From positions 62,001 to 126,000 of the forward strand of contig NZ_NPKN01000001.1 of assembly GCF_008329435.1 (NCBI RefSeq): DNA of 64,000 bases, written 5' to 3'. How positions within the stretch are numbered: the first letter of the stretch is position 1; each line of letters begins with the position of its first letter. The stretch comes from Rhodanobacter sp. T12-5 (GTDB lineage Bacteria > Pseudomonadota > Gammaproteobacteria > Xanthomonadales > Rhodanobacteraceae). Of this stretch, positions 9,801-18,394 are shown one piece after another. The notes beneath the pieces are model-generated. The model was not told the DNA's origin. It saw only the letters and a program-made list of their open reading frames with translations, and made no database searches. Position numbers and translations under genes: made by a program.

Positions 9801-10090
9801 AGCTATACGACCTGCTGTTGCAGGAAGGGCTCAGCAAGGACGACACGCAGAAAGTGAAGTTGGCGGCGCGCCACCTGCTCCATCGCCTGCTGGAGGAAAG
9901 CCCCAGGGTGCTGGTGCAGGACTGGTTCAAGGATCGCCAGACCCAGGAAGCCGTGCGCAATGCCGTGGTGACGGTGCTGGATGCCGACCTGCCGCCCAGT
10001 TACGACCGCGCGTTGTTCAAGCAGAAATGCGATCGGGTCTTCGAGGTGATGGTGGATTACGCCAGCCGGGGCAGGAAGTGGGCGGCATAA
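6854..10090 (+). CDS. hsdR: type I restriction endonuclease subunit HsdR
   Basis: A 1078-residue motor and nuclease subunit. The N-terminal PD-(D/E)xK nuclease shows D150 and E164-L-K166 (RPDVLLY, then VFIELKNSN). The SF2 translocase has Walker A GSGKS at 307-311, DEAH at 408-411, motif III FTGTPLL, and a late helicase motif around TGFDAP and QTIARANRV. A long helical C-terminal region follows for assembly with HsdM. The ATG at 6854 is preferred over a TTG six bases earlier because the AAGGAAAG ribosome site is then correctly spaced. All catalytic motifs are intact, so the enzyme looks functional. It ends 81 bases from a convergent peptidase gene. Confidence 0.96.
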   Translation: MPNLITEDQIEQALLGRLTALPGWSVLNCHTAEPDQMADGSGRADKRAVILRDRLRAAARRLNPELPEPVLDEALDRLCERRPAMTAVMANREVYDLLCHGIAVEFDDAQGRRRHERLRVIDFRDAARNDFLAVSQLWVKGERGGYRRPDVLLYVNGLPLVFIELKNSNVALKSAYTDNLTTYRHEIPQLFLCNAFCVLSNALDTRVGSLTAEWEHFFTWLRPDDEKEKIDREQIRADGTSLERVIDGLFVPARLLDYVENFILFHQQTQKIIAQNHQFIGVNRALERFDRRAELDGKLGVFWHTQGSGKSFSMIFYVRKIFRRTPGNFTFVVVTDREDLDGQIYRNFLNTETVSQAEAAQPKNSAEMRQFLGQNKRLVFTLIQKFRYAAGAPYPLLSDRADIVVIIDEAHRTQYASLAENMRAGLPNANYLAFTGTPLLGRERKTATWFGGYVSEYNFQQSMDDGATVPLFYCKRVPEVLIQNEDLSEEFYQILEDENLDEAQQAKLEQRFAREVEVIKRDDRLEAIARDIVSHFPRRGYLGKAMVISLDKFTAVRMHNKVQALWKDEIKALVGRIASTADELEKARLKKRLDYMRSVEMAVIVSEEAGEEEKFAAQKLDIKPHRSRMNRLDANGHDIEYNFKDPGDPLQLVFVCAMWLTGFDAPTVSTLYLDKPMKDHTLMQTIARANRVTSWLIGGVPKRNGEIVDYYNVFRNMKRALRDYAQGDSDDERPPVQPKDELFVLLDEAIAQGRTFCAERGVELDNVLAQANVFEKVGEFGRFADTLLGNDEWRRSFNVYENSISALYEACKPEILGRPVARQVAVFQYLRGVIDSAIGEADIDEVARRIGELLDQSVVVDRQSGSWQADRASPVYQIVQKGKVWDLSRIDFDKLRAEFTATEYKNIEIADLRAFIARKLEQMLHANVTRADFAQRLQQIIDSYNSGGSSNEQYFEELLKFTRDLRAEDERHLREGLTEDELELYDLLLQEGLSKDDTQKVKLAARHLLHRLLEESPRVLVQDWFKDRQTQEAVRNAVVTVLDADLPPSYDRALFKQKCDRVFEVMVDYASRGRKWAA

Positions 10091-10171
10091 GGCACCAGGG
10101 ATCGGTGGCAGGCTCATACCGGTGTGGGCTACCTTTCGGGTGGCTCGCACGCGATTTTCGGCGACCCCCGG

Positions 10172-13100
10172 TTAGGGTTGGCCCGTTCCCACGCCGTGCG
10201 GCAGCAGCACCCGGATCGCCGCGTCCAAGTCGCTGTCCTTGCCGTGGTACGACTCGCCCAGCGGTCGGGTGACCGGTACGTCGACGGGGCGGGGGTGGCC
10301 TTCCATCGGCTGGCCGTGGGCGTCGGTGATGGTGATGAAGGGCAGGCGTACGCTGCCGCCATCGATCAGCTTGCCGGCGGAGGTGTAGATGATCCAGCCG
10401 GCGGTGGGTTCGCCGACGATCTTGCCCAGGCCGAGCGCGCGGTAGCCTTCGGAGAAGTCCTCGCCGTCGGACAGGGTGACGCGGTTGGTGATCAGCACGG
10501 TGGGACGCTCCAGCGCGCGCTGGCCGAGGATGCTGCGTGCCGGTTCGGCCTGGCTGAAGCCGCGGAAGGTCATGTTGAGGTAGGGCCGGCGCGCCAGCAC
10601 GTCGAGCGCGTAGGCGTTGACGAAGCCGCCGAAGTTGTTGCGGATGTCGATCACCACGCCGTCGCGGGTGGCGTTCTGCGCGTCCAGATCCTTGTAGAAA
10701 TTCTCCAACGAGTCGCTGGACATGTCGCGCAGGTGCACGTAACCGAGCCGGCCGTTGCTGGCGCGCAGTACGTAGGCGCGGTTGCCGGCGGTCCATGCGC
10801 GGTAGGCCAGCTCGCCGAGATCCTTGCTGCTGACCGGCTTGACTGCCACCTCACGGGCGCGGCTGCCGGCGGGATTGTCCGCGATGCGCAGGCTGAGCTT
10901 GTCGCCGATGCGGTTGGCCAGCCGTTCGGCGAGGTTGCTCGACGCGCCGAGCGCCTGGCCGTCGATCGCCAGCAGGTAGTCGCCGACCTCGATGCCGCCG
11001 GCCACGTCGGCCGGCGACAGCGGCACGATGCTGACGATGCGGAACTGGCCGTGCTGTTCGTAGGCATCGCGGTCGAAGCCGAGCCCGAGCTGGCCGGTGA
11101 TCGGCGCGCGATGCTGCGGCGCGCGTGCGCCGGAGTGCGAGGAGTCCAGCTCGCCCACCATCAGGTTGAGCAGCCGGTACAGCGCGGCCTGCGTGGACGC
11201 GGCGGCGACCAGCGGCGCATAGGTGGCGTGCACCGCGTTCCAGTCGGTGCCGTGCATCTGCGGGTCGTGGAAGGTGTTGCGCAACCAGCGCCAGGCCTGT
11301 TCGAAGGCGACCCTCTTCTCGCTGTCGAAGTCGACGTCCATCGCGGCGCTGACCGCGAGCGCGTCCGGCTTGCTCTTGCCGTCCAGCGCCAGCGACTGGA
11401 TCTTGCCCTTGTCGAGGTAGAACACGCGCTTGCCGTCGGCGCTGAACTGGGCGTCCTGCTTCTCGCCGGGAGTGCTGGTGATCTGCTTGGCGACCGGCGG
11501 CTCCTTGGCCAGCGGATCCAGCGACCACGTGTAGAGGTTGGACTTGTCGGCGACCTCGGCGGTCAGCAGCAGAGTCTTGCCGTCCGGGCTGATCTGCGCG
11601 GCCTCGACGTCGAGGCCGACCGGCAGCAGGCTGAGGCGGTCGCGGATACCGTCCGCGTCGATGCGCACCGGGGTCTTCGGCGACTGCGTGCCGTGCTGTT
11701 CGGGATTGGCGTCGGCATGATCCGCTTTCGATGATTCGTCCGGCTGCTTCTTGAACAGATCCTGGAAGTGGTCTTCGTGGAAGACCGGTGTGCGCGGCAG
11801 CAGGTCGACCCGCGCGATGCGACCCGCCTCGGTGCGCTGGCCGGTGGTGAACAGCAGCGTGGTGCGATCCGGGCTCCACAGCACGTTGTCGGCCGACGTG
11901 TTGGCCAGGCTGCTCAGCGCCACGGTCTTGCCATCGGCCAGCGCCACCGCCTGCGCATTGCGGAACATGCGCGGGCCCCAGCTGAGGTAGGCGATCCAGC
12001 GGCCGTCGGGCGACCAGGCAAACGGCTGCGACGACTCCAGCGGACGCGGCAGGTCGATCGGCGCGCGCACCAGCGTGCGCACGCGGCCGCTGGCCAGGTC
12101 CAGCACGCACAGTTCGCGGCTGTTGCGCAGGAACGCGAGCTGCTTGCCGTCGGGCGAGAATGCCGGGTCGGTATCCTCGCCATCGCCGCGGGCCAGCGGG
12201 GTTTCCTTGTCGGTGGCGAAGTCGTACAGGTACAGCTGGCCGTGGCCTTCGCGCTCGGAGCCGTAGACCAGCCGGCGGCTGTCCGGTGCCCAGGCGAGGT
12301 CGTATTCCTCCGCCGCGGTGCGGGTGAGCCGCTGTGCGCGACCGCCTTTGTCCGCGTCGGTGGCGAACACTTCGCCGTGCACGATCAGCGCCAGCTTCTT
12401 GCTGTCCGGCGACAGCGCGATATGGCTGAAGTCGCTGTCGAGCTTCTCGTGTCGGGTGACCGGGCCGCGGATCGCGCCTTCCAGTTCGATCGGCAACGCG
12501 GCGGCCTGGCCGGTTGCCGGATCCATGGTCCAGATGCGGAAGTCGCGCTCGAACGCGAGCAGCCGGCCGTCGGCCGACAGGCTCGGCCACAACACGCGGC
12601 CGTCGCTGAAATGAGTCAGCGCCGATTCGCCGCCGCCCGGTGTCACGCGCCAGATGTTCTCCGCGCCGCTGCGGTCGCTCATGTAATACAGCGTGTGGCC
12701 GTCGGCCGCCCACATCGGCCATTCGGCGCGCGCATCATCTGCAGTCAGCCGGGTGTACTGGTGGCTGCCGTCGTCGCGCAGCAACCATATCGCGCCTTCG
12801 TCCAGGTGGCTGCGGCCGTGCCGCCACCACTGCCAGTCGCCCATGCCGCCGCCGACCAGGGCCAGCGATCTGCCGTCCGGTGCGGGCGCGGCCATCGACT
12901 CGTTGCGGTAGCTCTCCAGCGACACCGGCATCGGCGTGCCGCCGCTGGCGCGCACGCGATAGATGCCGTGCATGCCTCCCACGTTGTCGCGCGACGAGCT
13001 GAGGTAGATCCACTGGCCGTCGCGCGACCACGCGTCGAGCTGGTCGGCGCTGTCGGCCCAGCTGAGCCGGCGCAGCACGCCGCTGGCCAGGTCGAGCACG

Positions 13101-13393
13101 TAGATGCCGCTGCCTTCGCCGCCGGTATCGGACTCGTAGGCGAGGTACTTGCCGTCCGGCGAGTACAGCGGGCGTGAATCGCTGCCGCCGTCATCGGCCA
13201 CCAGCAGGTGTGCCTTGCCGCCGCCGCTGGATACCGTCCAGATCCCGCCGTCGGCAACGAAGGCGATGGCTCGCCCGTCCGCCGACACCGACGGCTGCGA
13301 CAGCGCCACCCGCGGCGCGGCGACCGGGCTGGCCGCGTGCAGCGGCAGCGCCGCCAGACCCCACAGCATCCACACAGCGGAACGCAGGCGCAT
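10172..13393 (-). CDS. tricorn-type S41 family peptidase
   Basis: A 1073-residue exported protease resembling the tricorn protease. After a signal peptide (RLRSAVWMLWGLAALPLHAA) come TolB/PD40-type beta-propeller repeats, seen as recurring SPDGK, SADGR and APDSRRL motifs up to about residue 640. A PDZ domain follows at about 770-860 (GLGFDRDAYEQHG). The S41 core then contains DIRNNFGGFV and TLSDGEDFSE; the serine of the latter, residue 975, is in the position of the tricorn nucleophile. The start at 13393 was chosen because AGGGGA lies 8 bases upstream and the signal peptide begins there. It probably degrades oligopeptides in the periplasm. It is convergent with hsdR. Confidence 0.9.
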   Translation of the reverse strand: MRLRSAVWMLWGLAALPLHAASPVAAPRVALSQPSVSADGRAIAFVADGGIWTVSSGGGKAHLLVADDGGSDSRPLYSPDGKYLAYESDTGGEGSGIYVLDLASGVLRRLSWADSADQLDAWSRDGQWIYLSSSRDNVGGMHGIYRVRASGGTPMPVSLESYRNESMAAPAPDGRSLALVGGGMGDWQWWRHGRSHLDEGAIWLLRDDGSHQYTRLTADDARAEWPMWAADGHTLYYMSDRSGAENIWRVTPGGGESALTHFSDGRVLWPSLSADGRLLAFERDFRIWTMDPATGQAAALPIELEGAIRGPVTRHEKLDSDFSHIALSPDSKKLALIVHGEVFATDADKGGRAQRLTRTAAEEYDLAWAPDSRRLVYGSEREGHGQLYLYDFATDKETPLARGDGEDTDPAFSPDGKQLAFLRNSRELCVLDLASGRVRTLVRAPIDLPRPLESSQPFAWSPDGRWIAYLSWGPRMFRNAQAVALADGKTVALSSLANTSADNVLWSPDRTTLLFTTGQRTEAGRIARVDLLPRTPVFHEDHFQDLFKKQPDESSKADHADANPEQHGTQSPKTPVRIDADGIRDRLSLLPVGLDVEAAQISPDGKTLLLTAEVADKSNLYTWSLDPLAKEPPVAKQITSTPGEKQDAQFSADGKRVFYLDKGKIQSLALDGKSKPDALAVSAAMDVDFDSEKRVAFEQAWRWLRNTFHDPQMHGTDWNAVHATYAPLVAAASTQAALYRLLNLMVGELDSSHSGARAPQHRAPITGQLGLGFDRDAYEQHGQFRIVSIVPLSPADVAGGIEVGDYLLAIDGQALGASSNLAERLANRIGDKLSLRIADNPAGSRAREVAVKPVSSKDLGELAYRAWTAGNRAYVLRASNGRLGYVHLRDMSSDSLENFYKDLDAQNATRDGVVIDIRNNFGGFVNAYALDVLARRPYLNMTFRGFSQAEPARSILGQRALERPTVLITNRVTLSDGEDFSEGYRALGLGKIVGEPTAGWIIYTSAGKLIDGGSVRLPFITITDAHGQPMEGHPRPVDVPVTRPLGESYHGKDSDLDAAIRVLLPHGVGTGQP

Positions 13394-13531
13394 ACGGATT
13401 TCCCCTGGAAAGACAGACGCCGAGTGTAAGCGGCTGCCACCGGCCTCGCCTGCACCATTGGTCATGCAGCGGCGGCGGATACGGGAAGGGCACCCGCAGG
13501 TGCCCTTCGTTGCGCCAGGTGTCGGTGCGGG

Positions 13532-14119
13532 TCAGCTCTTGCCGATCTCGAAATCCTGTTTCGCCACCGACTTGCCGTCGAGGGAAATTTCCACCCGGTA
13601 TTTGCCTTCGGGCCACAGGTCGGGGTTCTGCACCTTGAAGGTGGTGATGGCCGGGCCGTCGGTGGCGATCGCCTGGCTGATGCTGCTGACCAGTTGGCCG
13701 GAGCCTTCCAGATAACTCCATTTGGCATTCAGCGTGGCACCGCTGGAACTGCCCACGGTGGTGACGCTGGCGTAGATGGTGTTGTCGCTGGAGGCAAAGC
13801 TGTCGCCGGGATGGGTGATCTGGTGCCGGGCGTCGACCGCATCGCCGACGCTCAGTTTGGCCACGCTCAGTGGCGCGGCAACGACGGGTGCCGCAGAAGC
13901 TGCGCTGGCCGCTGTTGCCGGGCTGGCTGCACTGCCGGTGGTGGCGGGTGCGGCGGCTGTGCTGGGGGCGGCCGGTGCGGTCGCTGGGGTCGCGGCAGTG
14001 CTGGCACTGGCCGGTGGATTGGCGGGCGTGGGCGTTTCGTGCTTGCCGCATGCGCCGAGCAGCAGTACGCCAGCAAGGGTGGCGCTGTACAACGCGGTGG
14101 TTCGGATCGAACGGTTCAT
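13532..14119 (-). CDS. putative lipoprotein with Ala/Pro/Thr-rich linker
   Basis: A 195-residue protein with a lipobox (LLLGAC, lipidated Cys24). Residues about 28-82 form a low-complexity Ala/Pro/Thr/Ser linker. A C-terminal domain of about 110 residues, LSVAKLSVGDAVDARHQI to the end, includes DLWPEGKYRVEISLDGK, resembling an immunoglobulin-like beta fold. I do not recognise a named family. It lies upstream of the tricorn-like gene on the same strand with a 138-base gap, so co-transcription is possible but not shown. Probably anchored to a membrane facing the periplasm. Confidence 0.8.
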   Translation of the reverse strand: MNRSIRTTALYSATLAGVLLLGACGKHETPTPANPPASASTAATPATAPAAPSTAAAPATTGSAASPATAASAASAAPVVAAPLSVAKLSVGDAVDARHQITHPGDSFASSDNTIYASVTTVGSSSGATLNAKWSYLEGSGQLVSSISQAIATDGPAITTFKVQNPDLWPEGKYRVEISLDGKSVAKQDFEIGKS

Positions 14120-14316
14120 CGGAACTCCAGTGGCAATGACGTGGCCGGTACCGATCCATGGCGGCTGCCGCAGCGTCGTCCGGATGCCTTGGTCAGGCTA
14201 TCGAGACTAGCGCCGGGCAAATGAAGCGCCGATTAGCGGAGATTTCGCGTGGGCTGAACTTTCACGTGGCGATGACTTGTCGTCCGGCCCGATTCACCGG
14301 CTCCCGATTCCGGGAT

Positions 14317-14386
14317 GTGGGAGCGGCTTCAGCCGCGATGCTCTTGATCAGTTTGGCGAAAGCATCGCGGCTGAAGCCGCTCCTAC
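14317..14386. repeat. REP-type palindrome
   Basis: GTGGGAGCGGCTTCAGCCGC at the left pairs with GCGGCTGAAGCCGCTCCTAC at the right, around a spacer with AAAGCATCG/CGATGCT. It lies between the 3' end of queF and the start of the lipoprotein gene and takes up much of that 291-base gap. Confidence 0.87.
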
Positions 14387-14410
14387 GGTGAAGTCACCTT
14401 CGCGGCATGA

Positions 14411-15235
14411 TCATTGACGAACCGTGCGCGGGTTGCCGGGGGTGGCCGGTGTGCTGCTGCGGAACGGGTTGATGTCCAGCCCGCCGCGGCGGGTATAGCG
14501 CGCATACACGCTGAGCTGCTGCGGTGCACAGCGATGCAGCAGGTCGACGAAGATGCGTTCCACGCATTGCTCGTGGAATTCGTTGTGGGTGCGGAACGAG
14601 ACCAGATAGCGCAACAGGCCGGCATGGTCGATCGGCGCGCCGTGGTAGGCGATCTGCACGCTGCCCCAGTCGGGCTGGCCGGTGACCGGGCAGTTCGAGC
14701 GCAGCAGGTGCGAGACCAGGGTTTCGGCGACCGGTGTGGCGCTGGTGTCGGCCTGCAGGAATTCGGCGTTCGGGGGGCCGTAGTGGTCGATGTCCAGATC
14801 CTGCCCGTCGAGCAGATGGCCGTCCAGATCGACCACGGGAAGTGCCGCGGCATTCGCCTGGCGCAGTTGCACGTTGACCACCGCGCCGGCGGCGGCGGAC
14901 AGGTCGTGCATCAGCGTGGCGGTCAGCGCATCGGCGTCGGCGATGCGCTCCTGCGCGAAGCCGTTCAAGTACAGCTTGAACGACTTCGATTCGATGATGT
15001 TCGGCGACGCCGCCGGCACGTGGAATTCGGCCAGCGCCACCACGGGCTTCCCGCGCAGGTCGAGCCACGACAATTCATAGGCGTTCCAGATGTCGACGCC
15101 GTGGAACGGCAGCGGTTCGGCCACGCCGATTTCCGCGCGCTTGTCGGCGCGCGGGATCGGAAACAGCAGGCTCGGATCGTAACGGTCGGCGTAGACGGTG
15201 TCCTTGCCGAGCGGAGAATGTTCGGGGGTACTCAT
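14411..15235 (-). CDS. queF: NADPH-dependent 7-cyano-7-deazaguanine reductase QueF
   Basis: A 274-residue enzyme of the long, two-domain QueF type (E. coli QueF has 282). It reduces preQ0 to preQ1 in queuosine biosynthesis. The N-terminal half contains [12 protein letters not shown], which binds the substrate. The catalytic cysteine is Cys182 in the motif [12 protein letters not shown], with Asp189 as partner. [11 protein letters not shown] follows near the C-terminus. The start at 15235 gives [10 protein letters not shown], matching the family; an in-frame upstream ATG would read through a palindrome and is rejected. It stands alone between two REP-like elements. Confidence 0.96.
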   Translation of the reverse strand: MSTPEHSPLGKDTVYADRYDPSLLFPIPRADKRAEIGVAEPLPFHGVDIWNAYELSWLDLRGKPVVALAEFHVPAASPNIIESKSFKLYLNGFAQERIADADALTATLMHDLSAAAGAVVNVQLRQANAAALPVVDLDGHLLDGQDLDIDHYGPPNAEFLQADTSATPVAETLVSHLLRSNCPVTGQPDWGSVQIAYHGAPIDHAGLLRYLVSFRTHNEFHEQCVERIFVDLLHRCAPQQLSVYARYTRRGGLDINPFRSSTPATPGNPRTVRQ

Positions 15236-15280
15236 GCGGTGAAGTTTAGCTGCTTCCCCACCGGCATCCTTCGTTCCGCG

Positions 15281-15355
15281 CAGGAGCCCGCTGGCGGGCG
15301 ATGCTCTTGCCCTGGATCTCCAAAGCCAGAGCATCGCCCGCCAGCGGGCTCCTAC
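15281..15355. repeat. second REP family: GGAGCCCGCTGGCGGGCGATGCTCT palindrome
   Basis: A long palindrome, GAGCCCGCTGGCGGGCGATG on the left and CATCGCCCGCCAGCGGGCTC on the right, around a spacer of about 25 bases. It shares the architecture (GGAGC...GCGATGCT) but not the arm sequence of the more frequent REP in this window. It lies between queF and the aldo/keto reductase gene. Confidence 0.85.
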
Positions 15356-15371
15356 GTGGAACGCGGGGCGC

Positions 15372-16364
<993 letters not shown>

Positions 16365-16470
16365 GGTTGTCGCTCCGGTGGGTGAAAGGTGGGTGCATGG
16401 TGCGCCGTGACGGCTGCGGGATAAATAACCAATAATGGCCATCACCATTCAGTTTGGAACAACAATCGCC

Positions 16471-17370
16471 ATGGACCGCCTCGAAGCCATGCGGCTATAC
16501 ACGCGGATCGTCGAACTGGGCAGCTTCACCGCCGCGGCCGATGACCTGAACCTGCCGCGCGCCACCGTCACCCATGCGATCAAGCGCCTGGAAGCCCGGC
16601 TCGGCGCGCAGTTGCTGCAGCGAACCACCCGCCGCGTGCGCAGTACCCGCGATGGCGAAACCTATTACGGGCATTGCGTGCGATTGCTGGCCGACATGGA
16701 CGAGGTCGAGGCCGATTTCCGCGAGGCGCTGGTGCAGCCGAAGGGCCGCCTGCGGGTCGACCTTCCCGCAACGCTGGCGCGGCTGCTGGTGATTCCTGCG
16801 CTGCGCGATTTCTTTGCGCGTTATCCGCAGATCCAGCTCGACATCGGCACCGGCGACCGCTTCGTCGACCTGGTGCGCGAGGGTGTGGATTGCGTGCTGC
16901 GCATCGGCGAGCTCGGCGATTCGGGCATGGTCGGCCGTCGCGTGGGCTTGCTCGAGCAGGTCACCGTGGCCAGCGCGACCTACGTGCGCCGTCGTGGCCT
17001 GCCCGATTCGCTGGCCGCGCTGCAGGACGGCCACCTGGCGGTGAACTGGGTGTCGCCGACCACTCATCGCGCCGAGCCGCTGGAGTTCATGGTCGGCCGC
17101 AAGCGGCGCGAAGTCACGCTGCCGGGTTGCATCAGCGTCAGTGGCGTCGATGCCTACCTCGGCTGTTGCGAGGCCGGCCTGGGCATCGCGCAGATGCCGC
17201 GCTATCGCATCGGTGAGGCGCTGAAGAGCGGCAGGCTGCGCGAAGTCCTTCCGGCACATCCCCCGCCGTCCCTGCCGATGACCATCCTGTACCCGCAGCA
17301 GCGGCAGATGCCGGCAAGGCTGCGCGTGTTCGTCGACTGGCTGGTGGAGTTGACGGCGGAGCAACGCTGA
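16471..17370 (+). CDS. LysR family transcriptional regulator
   Basis: A 299-residue LysR-type regulator. The winged helix-turn-helix is at residues 1-60 (MRLYTRIVELGSFTAAADDL, ATVTHAIKRLEARLG, LLQRTTRRV). A periplasmic-binding-like effector domain of the CrgA/YhjC type follows (GRLRVDLPATLARLLVIP, REGVDCVLRIGEL, GLGIAQMPRY). It is divergent from the aldo/keto reductase; the spacer contains the palindrome ATGGCCAT near 16434. The family's usual role makes control of that reductase likely. The start at 16471 is preferred over 16435, since residues before MDRLEAMRLY do not fit the family. Confidence 0.93.
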   Translation: MDRLEAMRLYTRIVELGSFTAAADDLNLPRATVTHAIKRLEARLGAQLLQRTTRRVRSTRDGETYYGHCVRLLADMDEVEADFREALVQPKGRLRVDLPATLARLLVIPALRDFFARYPQIQLDIGTGDRFVDLVREGVDCVLRIGELGDSGMVGRRVGLLEQVTVASATYVRRRGLPDSLAALQDGHLAVNWVSPTTHRAEPLEFMVGRKRREVTLPGCISVSGVDAYLGCCEAGLGIAQMPRYRIGEALKSGRLREVLPAHPPPSLPMTILYPQQRQMPARLRVFVDWLVELTAEQR

Positions 17371-17406
17371 GGGTGCGCTCCTGCACGTGGCGGGCCGGCG
17401 GGGATG

Positions 17407-18159
17407 CTACGACGCGCGCGGCGGGCCGGGGCGTGGTGCGCTGGTGCCGAACGTGTCGCTGGTCAGCGGTGCACCGGCGCTGATCAGCGCGCCGCGTTGC
17501 TCGGCCAGCGGCAGGCGCAGCATGCAGTCTTCGAAGCGGGCCAGTTTCTGGAACGCGGGCAGTGCCTGCACCTCGGCCACCAGGGCGGCCATCAGCGGCC
17601 AGCGTTCGGCATCGATGGCGTGGCGTACGAACGAGGCGGTGCGGAAAAAACTGGCGATGCTGATGTCGGCGATGGACAGCGTGCCGAACACGAAGCCACC
17701 GTCCGGCAGCAGCTTTTCCAGGTAGTCGAGCGCGGCGGGAATTTCCACTTCGCGCGCATGCTGCACCACCGCTTCGTTGACCGGTTCGCGGAAGACGTGG
17801 CGCTTGATCGACAGCTGATGGAACAGCCGCCAGATCAGGCCGTCGGCCAGGCGCGTGTCGGCGTATTCCTCCAGCCAGCGCGCATGGGCACGGTCGGCGA
17901 TGTCGGCAGGATAGAGTGCGGGCGTGGGATGGCGATCCTCCAGGTACTGGCAAATCACCGAGGAGTCGTTGAGCACGAAGCCGCCGTCGATTAACACCGG
18001 CACCCGTCGCAGCGGGCTGAGTCGCGTGAACTGGTCGTTGCCGGTGAACGGCACGATCGGATCGATCTCGTACTCCAGGCCTTTCAGCTCAAGGCATACC
18101 AGTACTTTGCGCACGTAGGGCGAGATGTAATTGCCGATGATCTTCAGCTGGGCAGGCAT
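17407..18159 (-). CDS. glutathione S-transferase family protein
   Basis: A 250-residue cytosolic GST-like protein. The N-terminal thioredoxin-fold domain has NYISPYVRKVLVCLELKG and the cis-proline region RRVPVLIDGG, followed by the glutathione-binding DSSVICQYLEDRHP. The all-helical C-terminal domain contains the N-capping motif TLSIADISIASFF. The last 20 residues are Pro/Ala/Gly-rich and probably disordered. It is convergent with the LysR gene, 36 bases away, and divergent from the dipeptidyl peptidase gene. The substrate is unknown. Confidence 0.9.
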   Translation of the reverse strand: MPAQLKIIGNYISPYVRKVLVCLELKGLEYEIDPIVPFTGNDQFTRLSPLRRVPVLIDGGFVLNDSSVICQYLEDRHPTPALYPADIADRAHARWLEEYADTRLADGLIWRLFHQLSIKRHVFREPVNEAVVQHAREVEIPAALDYLEKLLPDGGFVFGTLSIADISIASFFRTASFVRHAIDAERWPLMAALVAEVQALPAFQKLARFEDCMLRLPLAEQRGALISAGAPLTSDTFGTSAPRPGPPRAS

Positions 18160-18394
18160 CGGAAGGCTCCGCGGATCACGTTGGCGCAGCGTGAGCGGGG
18201 TCGTGGACGCGCGTCAAGCGGTGGCAGGGAGGACATTCAGGTTTTGCGCAGACAGGCGTGGCTTGCGGCCGTCGAGGTGCCGGTGTGATGCGATCGACTT
18301 CCGGCACGGGGCTGCCGGTGCGATATCGCGCTAGCATCGTGCGTTTCGACGTGGCGACGGTCGCGCGTCATCCGGTTTTCCTGGGGAGAGCGTC

